Shown here one piece after another: positions 25,837-33,966 of a DNA stretch of 64,000 nucleotides. This DNA is from CAYVBE01 sp964572825. Its GTDB lineage: Bacteria > Planctomycetota > Brocadiia > SM23-32. The notes below the pieces were generated by a model. It saw only the letters and a list, made by a program, of their open reading frames with translations, searched no databases and was not told the DNA's origin. A program made the translations under genes and the position numbers. The stretch lies in the NCBI GenBank assembly GCA_964572825.1, contig CAZNGS010000005.1, positions 41,784 through 105,783 on the forward strand, given 5' to 3'. Position 1 is the stretch's first letter; every line of letters begins with the position of its first letter.

Positions 25837-26328
25837 ATGGCAGCGGCAAGGGACGCAGGCGGCAGCAGCGAGCCCCCGGGACAGCAGATGAACGTGTCGG
25901 CCATACGCAACGGCACGGTCATCGATCATATACGCAACGAGGTTACCTTCAAAGTCGCCGACATGCTGCGGCTGAACGAGGAGAAGCACATCGTCCTGGT
26001 GGGAATGAACCTGTCCAGCAGCAAGGTGGGAAAGAAGGGACTGATCAAGATCGCGAGCCGCGCCCTCACCCCCCAGGAGGTCAACAAGATCGCCCTCATC
26101 GCGCCCGATGCCACCCTCAACATCATCAAGGACTACCACGTCGCAGAGAAACGGCGCGTCGAGCTGCCCGACAGGGTGGAGGGGATAGTCCGCTGCGTCA
26201 ACCCCAATTGCGTGACGAACCAGCAGGACGTCACCACCTGTTTCGACGTCATAGGTTCCTCGCCGCCCGCCCTGCGGTGTGTGTTTTGCGAGAGGATGAT
26301 GAGCGGCACGGACCTTGTGCTGAAGTAA
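25837..26328 (+). CDS. pyrI: aspartate carbamoyltransferase regulatory chain
   Basis: Binds CTP/ATP and confers allosteric control on PyrB. The protein has 163 residues from the ATG, or two more from an overlapping TTG. The N-terminal allosteric domain includes IRNGTVIDHI. The C-terminal zinc domain has CVNPNC and CVFC four-cysteine ligands that contact the catalytic chain. A short Gly/Ser-rich leader precedes the core. The genes are adjacent with essentially no gap, so the subunits are made together. Confidence 0.95.
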   Translation: MAAARDAGGSSEPPGQQMNVSAIRNGTVIDHIRNEVTFKVADMLRLNEEKHIVLVGMNLSSSKVGKKGLIKIASRALTPQEVNKIALIAPDATLNIIKDYHVAEKRRVELPDRVEGIVRCVNPNCVTNQQDVTTCFDVIGSSPPALRCVFCERMMSGTDLVLK

Positions 26329-26394
26329 GGCGGCTCCCGGGGGCGAGCCCGTCCAACCAGGGAGGGAGCAACCATCAGACTGCTCGGCCGCGCC

Positions 26395-26712
26395 ATGCGT
26401 GTCCATGCCATCTGGATCGCTCTGCTGGCGGCAATCGTAGAGGGCATCTGCTGCATTCTGCGGTTTGGAGTGGGGCTGCAGAGCACGCGCGACACGGCCT
26501 GGTTCGCGCGGTTCACCCTCGGCCTGCGCGTCCACCACGGCTACGTGGGCGCGCTCATGGTGCCCGTCGCGCTGCTGGTGCTGCGACGGTGGCCCCTTCT
26601 GCGGAGGTGGACCGTCTATGTCGGCCTGGCATTCGTCCTCTCCGACCTGGTTCACCACTTCGCCGTGCTCTGGCCCCTCACCGGCTCGCCCCAGTTTGAC
26701 TTCGTGTATTGA
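26395..26712 (+). CDS. small integral membrane protein
   Basis: A 105-residue hydrophobic protein of unknown function with about three membrane helices (residues 5-22, 45-62 and 73-92). The last helix carries HH and ends with a conserved-looking LTGSPQFDFVY tail. The first in-frame ATG has no ribosome binding site. A GGGAGGGA site lies upstream, with an in-frame ATC (26374) at ideal spacing, so translation may start there and add seven residues. It follows pyrI at 66 bases and might be co-transcribed. Histidines and topology recall small haem or quinone-domain membrane proteins, but no family can be named. Confidence 0.6.
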   Translation: MRVHAIWIALLAAIVEGICCILRFGVGLQSTRDTAWFARFTLGLRVHHGYVGALMVPVALLVLRRWPLLRRWTVYVGLAFVLSDLVHHFAVLWPLTGSPQFDFVY

Positions 26713-26805
26713 CCGCCGTTGGGGCCGAGCCGGACGGTTGCAGAGGAACGTGCAGAGGCGCAGGGGGGGCCGACACACCGCTGTGCACGGATGGGCGCTC
26801 TCTAT

Positions 26806-26916
26806 CAGCCTGTTGAAAAATGTAGCTCAGCCGCCCCCGGCTGAGAGTCCACAAAAGAGCGTTTCCAGCCTTATATTTCGCCACGACGCTGATGTGACCT
26901 GTTTTTCAACAGGCTG
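26806..26916. mobile_element. 111-bp MITE-like element with perfect 15-bp terminal inverted repeats
   Basis: CAGCCTGTTGAAAAA at 26806-26820 is the exact reverse complement of 26902-26916. The element is flanked by direct CTAT copies at 26802-26805 and 26917-26920, consistent with a 4-bp target duplication. Inside is an 8-bp hairpin CTCAGCCG/CGGCTGAG (26826-26845). No coding capacity. The right-hand CTAT contains the phosphatase stop codon, so the insertion lies flush with the gene end. A related core occurs at 62038-62068. Confidence 0.7.
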
Positions 26917-28773
26917 CTATGGCAGGAAATCCCGTAGCACGCTGCCGTCGGCGTCCGCCGGGGCCGGGATGCCCATCGCCGCCGCGAGCGTGGGCGCCAC
27001 GGAGGTGATCAGGGCGGGACGTTCCCGCCTGTAGGCCTGTCGGACGCCGGGCCCGGCCAGCACGAAATATGAATCGTCCGAGTGGGCCCCGGAATTCAGA
27101 AGGGGCCAGTCCCACGTCCCGGTTTCTTCCCGGTCGTGCCGCTGCCAGAATTCTTCGCGGGACGTGAGCTCCTCCGGCTCTTCCTGGCGCGGCCACAGGA
27201 AGACGTCCCCCACCCGGTCGCCGCCCACCGCCAGCCGGCCCGCATTCTCCATGGGCAGAACGGCCTGGTACACGGGACGGCCGCCCGCATCACAGGCGTT
27301 CGCCAGGGCCGCCATGATGTCGGCCCGCAGCCGGCGCGCTTCGTCGCCCGGCTCTACCACGCCGTCGGGATCGCGTCCCTTCAGGTTCAGGAAAACGTAG
27401 TGGCTGCGGCCGTAGGCGACGGACCGGTTCCAGTCGATGCCGCCTTCGTCATCCGCCACCAGCCAGCCGTTATCGCGGAGTATCTGGTTCACGGAAGGGC
27501 GATCGTGTCGAAGCGGCAATTGCGTGTCTCCCCCGTGATCGGAGACCAGGGCGATCAGGGCCTCCGGGCCGGCCGCCTCCATCACGGTTCCCACGATCTG
27601 GTCCCCCCGCTGCATCAGGCCGTCCCACAGCGCCCATCCTTCCTCGGCGCGGTCCGGCTCGTGCATGGGATGCCGCGGGTCGATCATGTACATGGTCAGA
27701 TGGTTGGTCCAGTCGGGTCCGTGCCACTTGAGCATAAACAGGTCCCAGGGTTGGTGCGTCAGCAGGTGGCCGGCGGCCTTGCCCCACCACTCGCCCAGGT
27801 AGTGTTGTTCCTGGAAATAGGTTTCGATGTCCGAGGCGCCCGAGAGAACCACCTGCTGGCGGGAGCACTGAATGATGAACGGTCCGCACGCCTCCAGCAG
27901 TTGGGGCGCGAGATCGCGGGGGTACACGAACTCCTCCAGGGGATATATCTCGCTCAGGTACAGGTGGACTTTGCTCGCGTCCGGCTCCAGGATAAGGAGT
28001 TTCCCCCGGACAGCGGCACGCACAGGACCGCGGTCCGTCGTGAACTCGTGATGGACCCATCCGCCCATCCGGCCGATCTCGCAGGTGAACAGCGGCGTTC
28101 GGGCTCCGCGCTCAGGATAGACGGCCACGCTGTCGTAACCGGTCTCTGCCTTTGTGATGAGGGCGAACAGCGAATCGACCTGCTGGTAGCGGCTCCTGAA
28201 CCCGGGACGCACGGGCATCTCGAACTCCAGCGCACCCTCCGGCGCGCCCGGCCAGTCTCGGGCAGGGCCGGGGTGGATTTCCAGCACGTGGGAGCGGACG
28301 TTATAGTTCTCGGGGCGGGGATGAGTGGTGTAGGCGCGTGCCTCCTGCAGGGCGCGGAAGGCGTTGTCCGGCCGCCCGTCCTCGCCCACGTGCACGATGC
28401 CCTCTTCGAAGGCCAGGGGCCAGGACTGCGACCAGTCGAACACGACGGAGCGCAGACCGGCTCTGTGTGCGGTGGTCCAGAGCTGCTCCGCCTTGCACAC
28501 CTCGGCCGGGAACCCGTGGTCCCACTCGTCCAGGGGCTTGCCGGGAAAGTGCGTACTCATGTTGCAGCCGGTGACCCAGGGCGAAGCGCCCGTGGCCAGG
28601 CAGGCCCAGTTCGTGCCGGTCTCCATGGGGAAGCACGGCCAGGTCTGGGTCACAGAACCGTGTTCAATCAGCTTCTTCACGTTGGGCATTACGCCCCGGT
28701 CCACAAACTCGAGCAGGGTCGGCAGCGATATGGAATCGAAGCCGATCACGGCCAGCGGGTGGGTGTCGGACAT
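26917..28773 (-). CDS. alkaline phosphatase-superfamily phosphodiesterase/phosphatase (type I phosphodiesterase-like)
   Basis: A 618-residue member of the nucleotide pyrophosphatase/phosphodiesterase and predicted AP superfamily. The first metal Asp is in VIGFDSISLPTLLEF. The nucleophile region is METGTNWACLATGASPW. Later metal ligands appear in LVSDHGGDTQLPLRH and near the C-terminus in NSGAHSDDSYFVLAGPGV. No signal peptide is present. The ATG at 28773 has a GAGAGGAG site; in-frame sequence further upstream is unsupported. Proteins of this type in planctomycete-like genomes often act on phosphonates, nucleotides or phospholipid head groups, but the substrate here is unknown. The 3' end abuts the MITE-like element. 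Confidence 0.85.
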   Translation of the reverse strand: MSDTHPLAVIGFDSISLPTLLEFVDRGVMPNVKKLIEHGSVTQTWPCFPMETGTNWACLATGASPWVTGCNMSTHFPGKPLDEWDHGFPAEVCKAEQLWTTAHRAGLRSVVFDWSQSWPLAFEEGIVHVGEDGRPDNAFRALQEARAYTTHPRPENYNVRSHVLEIHPGPARDWPGAPEGALEFEMPVRPGFRSRYQQVDSLFALITKAETGYDSVAVYPERGARTPLFTCEIGRMGGWVHHEFTTDRGPVRAAVRGKLLILEPDASKVHLYLSEIYPLEEFVYPRDLAPQLLEACGPFIIQCSRQQVVLSGASDIETYFQEQHYLGEWWGKAAGHLLTHQPWDLFMLKWHGPDWTNHLTMYMIDPRHPMHEPDRAEEGWALWDGLMQRGDQIVGTVMEAAGPEALIALVSDHGGDTQLPLRHDRPSVNQILRDNGWLVADDEGGIDWNRSVAYGRSHYVFLNLKGRDPDGVVEPGDEARRLRADIMAALANACDAGGRPVYQAVLPMENAGRLAVGGDRVGDVFLWPRQEEPEELTSREEFWQRHDREETGTWDWPLLNSGAHSDDSYFVLAGPGVRQAYRRERPALITSVAPTLAAAMGIPAPADADGSVLRDFLP

Positions 28774-29566
28774 GGGATTACTCCTCTCGGGTGGAGAGCG
28801 CGGTTCGTGCGGGCCTTCGCATGAAGGCCGAAGACTATCACCGCGGCCGGGGGGTGTCAAGCTGCCCGAAGGCATTATTCCGGCCGGCCGGCCGGATTTT
28901 CCCAGGAAAAATCCCGAAAATCCGAAAAATCCCCGTTTTAGAGTTGCAATGGGTCTCGCGGCGGCTTTAGGCTGGAGTATAGGGAGAGCGGAAACGGTCT
29001 TCTTTCTTTGCACCTGATGTGCCCGGCTTCGAGAGAGCCGGGCGAACGACCCTTGCGACTGGTTGAATCAGGGGCCGAAGGACCGGCCGAAAGGGGAACT
29101 GGTCGAAAGTCGCTCCATTGAAGGAATCGATTTGGAGGGGCGGGAGCACGGAGTTGCAGGTCCGTTGTCGACTGCTGTTGTCCCTCCAATGTCCGAAAAG
29201 GCGCCAGCCGTTTGAGCTGCAATGACACATATCGACGGACGAGGTGGCGCCGACCTGCCAACAAGCGGAGATGCCACTTGTAATCCATCGCGATCCAGTG
29301 GATTGCTCTGAACCCGTAGGGTGCCTGTCGGCGCGACGGGAGGGGTAAGTTCCGCTTGCCGTGCGGCAGCCACAGGGGGCGCGGCCGCAGCGGGATGCTG
29401 ATGCGCAGAGTACCGGGCTCGTCCGGGTCATTGCGAGACCTCGACCGAGGCTTGCACTCCTTCCGCTCGTCCAGAGCTTGAATGACACCCTCCGCACGCA
29501 CCCAGGGCATGATTCGGTCCTTCCCCCGGTGGACCGTGTGGACTTTTCTAAAGGGAGAAAAAAGAG
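28774..29566. other. 793-bp intergenic region without a recognised gene
   Basis: The region is less GC-biased than its neighbours. Two open frames on the minus strand (28967-29497 and 28938-29510) have no conserved motif, no RBS and unnatural composition. A strong hairpin, GCCCGGCT/AGCCGGGC, lies at 29021-29043. Longer-range pairings such as GCGCCGAC with GTCGGCGC, around 29250 and 29335, and AATCCA with TGGATT near 29280-29310, suggest possible structure. No known RNA class was recognised. Confidence 0.5.
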
Positions 29567-30061
29567 ATGACGCAGTTACTCGAGGAGCGTTATCTGGCTC
29601 CGGAAGAGGTGAATGTCTTCCGGGACGCCTCCAATAATCTGGCCGTCCGGGTACAGGATGGCAGAACCTGGCAAAAGGTGACGGCGCGGCTGGCCTTTCC
29701 TTACTCGGCCCCCGACCGCTTCGTCATTCTGACCCAGGATGGTGAGGAGGTCGGGATGATTCGCGATCCCTCCGAGCTGGACGAAGGCTCCCGTTCGGTG
29801 CTGGTGGAGGCGCTTCGAAAACGCTATCACATCCCGAGGATCGACCGCATCCTTTCCGTGGACGACGCCCACAATGCCACCCGCTGGACCGTGGAGACGG
29901 ACCACGGACCCAGGACGTTCCTGGTGCGGGACCGCCACAACTTCCACCGCATAAAGGGAGGCGACATTGTGGTGGTAGACGTGGACGGGAACCGCTTTCG
30001 CATCCCGCGCGACGGAACACTCGACCGGGAAAGCCGTAAGCTGTTGAACATGCACGGATAG
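29567..30061 (+). CDS. DUF1854 family protein
   Basis: A 164-residue protein matching DUF1854. Its pattern includes RLAFPYSAPDRFVILTQDG, GMIRDPSELDEGSRSVLVEA, LRKRYHIPRIDRI, and a closing WTVETDHGPRTFLVRD plus FRIPRDGTLDRES region. DUF1854 genes are commonly found next to an ABC transporter of the exporter type, in some bacteria linked to cyanophycin-type peptide metabolism. The same pair is present here, 60 bases apart. It is soluble, with no signal sequence, and may be an accessory or regulatory partner of the transporter. The substrate is not known. The ribosome binding site GGGAGAAAAAAGAG is good. Confidence 0.85.
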   Translation: MTQLLEERYLAPEEVNVFRDASNNLAVRVQDGRTWQKVTARLAFPYSAPDRFVILTQDGEEVGMIRDPSELDEGSRSVLVEALRKRYHIPRIDRILSVDDAHNATRWTVETDHGPRTFLVRDRHNFHRIKGGDIVVVDVDGNRFRIPRDGTLDRESRKLLNMHG

Positions 30062-30120
30062 CCCTACCAACGACCGCAAACGACGGAGGTCCCGGCCTCG
30101 ATCGGCCGGGATGACGGAGC

Positions 30121-32412
30121 ATGAGCGAGAAAAAGCCCATCGTCTGGAAACTTGAGTCCACCGGTGACTGGCTCTACGATCGCGTGGACGAGTTGGGCGA
30201 CAATGGAGAGACCATCCGCCTGTGTTTCGAAACGGACATGGACATGGATGGGACCTACCGGGAGCGCGCGCTCGTGGTGACGGACAGGCGGGCGCTGGCC
30301 CTCGCGCCCGAGCGGGCCGAGCCCCTGCGGGAAGTGCCGCTGAAGGAAGTGGCCATCGTCAAGCTCAAGTGGCACATGAGCAGCGGCTTCCTGCTGCTGA
30401 CCACCTGGGAGGAGAACGTGGAGATACTGCGTTTCTCCGCCACCCTGGCCGACGTCGCAGAAGAATTCAAGGACGAGTTTCAGCAGTTCCTCATGTCCCG
30501 GCTGGCCTGGGACTGTCCGGACGAGCACGAACAAGAGGTGGAGCACCGGGATGAGGAGGAGTCCCAGGGGGAGGCCAACCAATCGGCACGCCGCTGCCCG
30601 AAGTGCGGACAGTTGCTGCCCCGTGACCGGGATGTATGCCGGGCCTGCATCAGCGACCGGGACGTGATGCTGCGCGTGCTCTCCTACCTGAAACCTTACA
30701 AGGGGCTGGTGGCCGCCAGCCTCGGGCTCACCGCTGTCATGGCGGCCATCCAGGCGGCGGTGCCCCGGCTCAGCCGCACGCTGATCGACGACGCCATCGG
30801 CCAGGGGAACCGTTCCCTGCTGGCCGTCCTGGTGATCGTCGTGGCCGTGCTGCTTGTCTTCCGGGCGCTGGTGGGGGCCGGCCGCAAACTGGTGATTGTC
30901 CGCGTCGCACAGAATCTGATCTATGACCTCAGGTCAAAGGTCTATTCCCACCTGCAGAAGCTGTCGATGGACTTCCACGACCGGCAGAGCACCGGGCGGC
31001 TGATCTCGCGGGTGGTCAGCGACACGGCCCGGCTGCAGCGGTTTGCGGTCTCGCACGTCCAGCAGTTTGTGGTGGACGTGATGATGCTGGCCATCGTGCT
31101 GTTCTGGATGCTGCAGTACTCGGTGACGCTGACGCTGATGCTCTGGTTCCCTCTGCCTATTTTCTTCTTCCTCATTCGCTGGTATCGCAACAACGTGCAC
31201 AAGGTGTTCCGGAAGGCGTTCCGCCTCAGCGCCGCGATGAGCGGGCACCTGGCCGACACCATACCGGGCATCGACACCGTAAAGGCTTTCTCCCAGGAAA
31301 ACCGGGCGATCGGCGAGTTCAACGGGCTGAGCGACGGCTACCGGGGAGAGCGCGTAAAGGCCACCGCTTTCTCCGCGCGGTTCGTTTTCGGGTTCATGGT
31401 TCTCACGCAGGTCGGGACGGTGCTGGTGTACTGGTTCGGTGGTCTGCAGACGATGGGGGGCGACCAGTTCACCATCGGTCAGCTCGTGATGTTCATCGGC
31501 TGGATCGGCCTCATGCACACCCCCGTACAGCGATTCGCCGTGCTCACCGAACAATGGGAGAACGCCTCCGCCTCCGCCGAGCGCGTCTTCGACGTGCTGG
31601 ATTCGGAGATCGTGGTCTCGGAGAACGAGAACGGCCAGCAACTGGAAGGCATCAACGAACACGTCCGCTTCCAGAACCTCAGCTTCAGCTACGAGGGCGG
31701 CCCGCGGGTCCTGGAAAACATCTCCTTCGAGGTGAAGGCCGGAGAGACCGTCGGCATCGTGGGGCCGAGTGGTTCCGGCAAGACCACCCTCATCAAGCTG
31801 CTTTGCCGGTTCTACGAGCCTTCGGAAGGGAGTATCCTCGTGGACGGCACGGACCTTTCGGACGTGAGCCTGCGCTCGTTCCGTCGGCATCTGGCGGTGG
31901 TGGGGCAGAAGCCTCTGCTGTTCCGGGATACCATCCTGGAGAACATCCGTTACGGCCGGCCGGAGGCCAGCCGCGAGGAGGTCATACAGGCGGCCCGTGT
32001 GGCCAATGCGCACGAGTTTGTCATGCAGTTCCCCGAGGCTTACGACACGGACGCCCGGGAGCAGGGAAATCGCTTCAGCGGCGGCGAGCGCCAGCGTATC
32101 TGCATCGCCAGGGCCGTCCTGAAGGATCCCGAACTGCTCATTCTGGACGAGGCCACCTCATCGGTGGACACCAAGAATGAGAAGCTGATCCAGGAGGCCC
32201 TGGACCGGCTCACCACGGACCGGACGACCTTCGTGATCGCCCACCGGCTCTCCACGCTCCGGAACGCCGACAAGATCGTCATGATCCAGGAAGGCGAACT
32301 GCTGGAGATCGGCACGCACGAGGAATTGATGGAGCGTTGCACGCCCTACAAGGAACTGGTCGAGGCCCAGGGCACGCTCGACGAGAGGCCGGTTCCGCAG
32401 CAGGTCGCCTGA
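30121..32412 (+). CDS. ABC exporter (fused permease and ATPase) with N-terminal PH-like and zinc-ribbon extension
   Basis: The protein has 763 residues. An unusual N-terminal domain (about 1-135) leads to a zinc ribbon RCPKCGQLL...CRACI (about 159-180). Six membrane helices (about 195-470) and an ATPase follow. The ATPase motifs are GPSGSGKTT (Walker A, about 546), FSGGERQR (signature, about 651), LLILDEATS (Walker B, about 674) and the H-loop in VIAHRLSTL. The N-terminal region resembles a PH/GRAM-like beta module rather than a membrane segment. It forms an operon with the DUF1854 gene. As a homodimeric half-transporter exporter its cargo is unknown; the pair is conserved enough in this lineage type to be a functional unit. 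Confidence 0.88.
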   Translation: MSEKKPIVWKLESTGDWLYDRVDELGDNGETIRLCFETDMDMDGTYRERALVVTDRRALALAPERAEPLREVPLKEVAIVKLKWHMSSGFLLLTTWEENVEILRFSATLADVAEEFKDEFQQFLMSRLAWDCPDEHEQEVEHRDEEESQGEANQSARRCPKCGQLLPRDRDVCRACISDRDVMLRVLSYLKPYKGLVAASLGLTAVMAAIQAAVPRLSRTLIDDAIGQGNRSLLAVLVIVVAVLLVFRALVGAGRKLVIVRVAQNLIYDLRSKVYSHLQKLSMDFHDRQSTGRLISRVVSDTARLQRFAVSHVQQFVVDVMMLAIVLFWMLQYSVTLTLMLWFPLPIFFFLIRWYRNNVHKVFRKAFRLSAAMSGHLADTIPGIDTVKAFSQENRAIGEFNGLSDGYRGERVKATAFSARFVFGFMVLTQVGTVLVYWFGGLQTMGGDQFTIGQLVMFIGWIGLMHTPVQRFAVLTEQWENASASAERVFDVLDSEIVVSENENGQQLEGINEHVRFQNLSFSYEGGPRVLENISFEVKAGETVGIVGPSGSGKTTLIKLLCRFYEPSEGSILVDGTDLSDVSLRSFRRHLAVVGQKPLLFRDTILENIRYGRPEASREEVIQAARVANAHEFVMQFPEAYDTDAREQGNRFSGGERQRICIARAVLKDPELLILDEATSSVDTKNEKLIQEALDRLTTDRTTFVIAHRLSTLRNADKIVMIQEGELLEIGTHEELMERCTPYKELVEAQGTLDERPVPQQVA

Positions 32413-32435
32413 GAGGTCCCGCTGCCGCACGGCGG

Positions 32436-33758
32436 TTACCCGTCCGAGGTGATCTGCGCCAGGACGATGCGCTTTATCTCCTCCAGCCGCCCCGGCGAGT
32501 CGCCCTCCACCCGCACCGTGAGGGCGGGCTCGGTGACGCTGGGGCGGCACAGCGCCCAGCCGCCGTCGAATTCGATGCGCACCCCGTCCGTGTGGTCCTG
32601 CGGATGGTCGGAGAATGCCTCCTTGAGGCCCTCCACCACCTGCCCGGTATCCCCCTGTGGCCGGCGGATGCGTATGTCGTCGGAGATGTAGTACGCAGGG
32701 ATGGCGGCGAGGCGCTCTCGCAAGGAGCGGCCGCCGGAGGCGACCAGTTCCCCCATCCGCAGCGCCGCGTACAGCCCGTCGTCCCCCCCCAGCTCACCGA
32801 AGAAGAAGTGCCCGCTGGCTTCTCCGGCGAAGACGGCATCCTCCTCGATGAGACGGCGCTTGATGAACGCATGGCCGGAGCGCTCCATCAGCGGCTTGCC
32901 CCCGGCGCGCTCGATCTCCGCCGGCACGGTCCTGGTGCACTTCAGGTCATAGACAACCCGGCCGCCGGGATTTCCGCACAGCAGATCGCGGGCGAAAAGG
33001 ATGAGCGCCTTCTCGGCGTCCACGAACTCGCCTTGCTCGTCCAGGAAGACCACACGATCGCCGTCTCCGTCGAAGCAGGCCGCGAAATCCGAACCCGTCC
33101 CCCTCACGCGGTCGGCGGCTGCTTCCAGGGCGTCCCGGCTGGACGGGTTGGGGCTGCGGTGGGGGAAGCGGCCGTCCGGCGTGCACAAGAGCGTCTCCAC
33201 CTCGTAACCGGCATCCCGGAAGGCGGCCGGCGCCCACGTGGACGCGGCGCCGTTGCCGGCGTCCACCACTACCTTGAGCCCCTGGCCGGTATCGGCGAAT
33301 CGGTCGGCCAGCCAGCCCAGGTATGGCTCGCGCACGTCCCGGGACTCGGTCTCACCCCGGCCGGAGAAGAAGTCCCCGTCGGCCACCCGTTGCCGCAGCC
33401 GCTCCATGTCCTCGGGCCTTACCGGCAGGTCTGCCAACATGAGCTTCACCCCGTTGTAGGCTGGGGGGTTGTGCGAGGCCGTCACGACCGCTGCCCCCTG
33501 CGTGCCGAGGCGGTTTCTGGCCCAGTAGACGACGGGAGTGGGGACGATGCCCACGTCGATGACCCGCACGCCCGTCGCGGAAAGTCCCCCGATGAGGGAA
33601 TCCTTAAGGGGCCCGGTGCTTGAGCGGACGTCGCCGCCCACGGCGCAGTCCCCGCCGGCCAGTTCCGTGCCGATCGCCCGGCCGATGGCCTCCGCCATGA
33701 CCTCATCCAGCTCGTCGGGATACACGCCCCGGATGTCACATGCCTTGAAGATGCTCAT
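32436..33758 (-). CDS. manB: phosphomannomutase/phosphoglucomutase
   Basis: Interconverts hexose 1- and 6-phosphates for surface polysaccharide and nucleotide-sugar synthesis. All active-site loops are canonical: VVTASHNPPAYNG (phosphoserine Ser95), CFDGDGDRVVFLD (metal), GEASGHFFF (sugar selectivity) and a C-terminal phosphate-binding block near RVEGDSPGRLEEI. The N-terminus reads FKACDIRGVYPDEL. The length of 440 residues is typical of PMM/PGM. It has an upstream promoter and stands between the ABC exporter and the M48 protease. The degenerate paralog at 2291-3817 gives a useful contrast. Glucosamine specificity is less likely given the GEASGH loop. Confidence 0.92.
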   Translation of the reverse strand: MSIFKACDIRGVYPDELDEVMAEAIGRAIGTELAGGDCAVGGDVRSSTGPLKDSLIGGLSATGVRVIDVGIVPTPVVYWARNRLGTQGAAVVTASHNPPAYNGVKLMLADLPVRPEDMERLRQRVADGDFFSGRGETESRDVREPYLGWLADRFADTGQGLKVVVDAGNGAASTWAPAAFRDAGYEVETLLCTPDGRFPHRSPNPSSRDALEAAADRVRGTGSDFAACFDGDGDRVVFLDEQGEFVDAEKALILFARDLLCGNPGGRVVYDLKCTRTVPAEIERAGGKPLMERSGHAFIKRRLIEEDAVFAGEASGHFFFGELGGDDGLYAALRMGELVASGGRSLRERLAAIPAYYISDDIRIRRPQGDTGQVVEGLKEAFSDHPQDHTDGVRIEFDGGWALCRPSVTEPALTVRVEGDSPGRLEEIKRIVLAQITSDG

Positions 33759-33810
33759 GAAAGTGCCCGCTCTGTCGTTGCGCCGGGGATGCCGGGTCAG
33801 AACCGAAGAA

Positions 33811-33840
33811 ATCGTAGCGAGTGGCGTTTGTTAAAGTCAA
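33811..33840 (-). promoter_or_regulatory. sigma70-type promoter for the phosphomannomutase gene
   Basis: On the minus strand TTGACT (33840-33835), 18-base spacer, TACGAT (33816-33811), about 53 bases before the ATG. The remaining bases to 33966 hold nothing recognisable. Confidence 0.55.
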
Positions 33841-33966
33841 ATCGACTCTGTGGCGGAGGTTCGTTCCAACGGTCGGCTCGACGGGCCGGCGGATGATGGC
33901 GGAATTCCGTTGCGAACAAGCGTCGGCGGCTTTTGAAGGCGCGGGGTCGATCCACGACGGGGGCCT

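Noticed and set aside
28938..29510. Overlapping minus-strand frames in the large intergenic gap
   Set aside because: No RBS, no motif, low-complexity Arg/Ser/Pro composition in both frames; kept only as an unexplained region.
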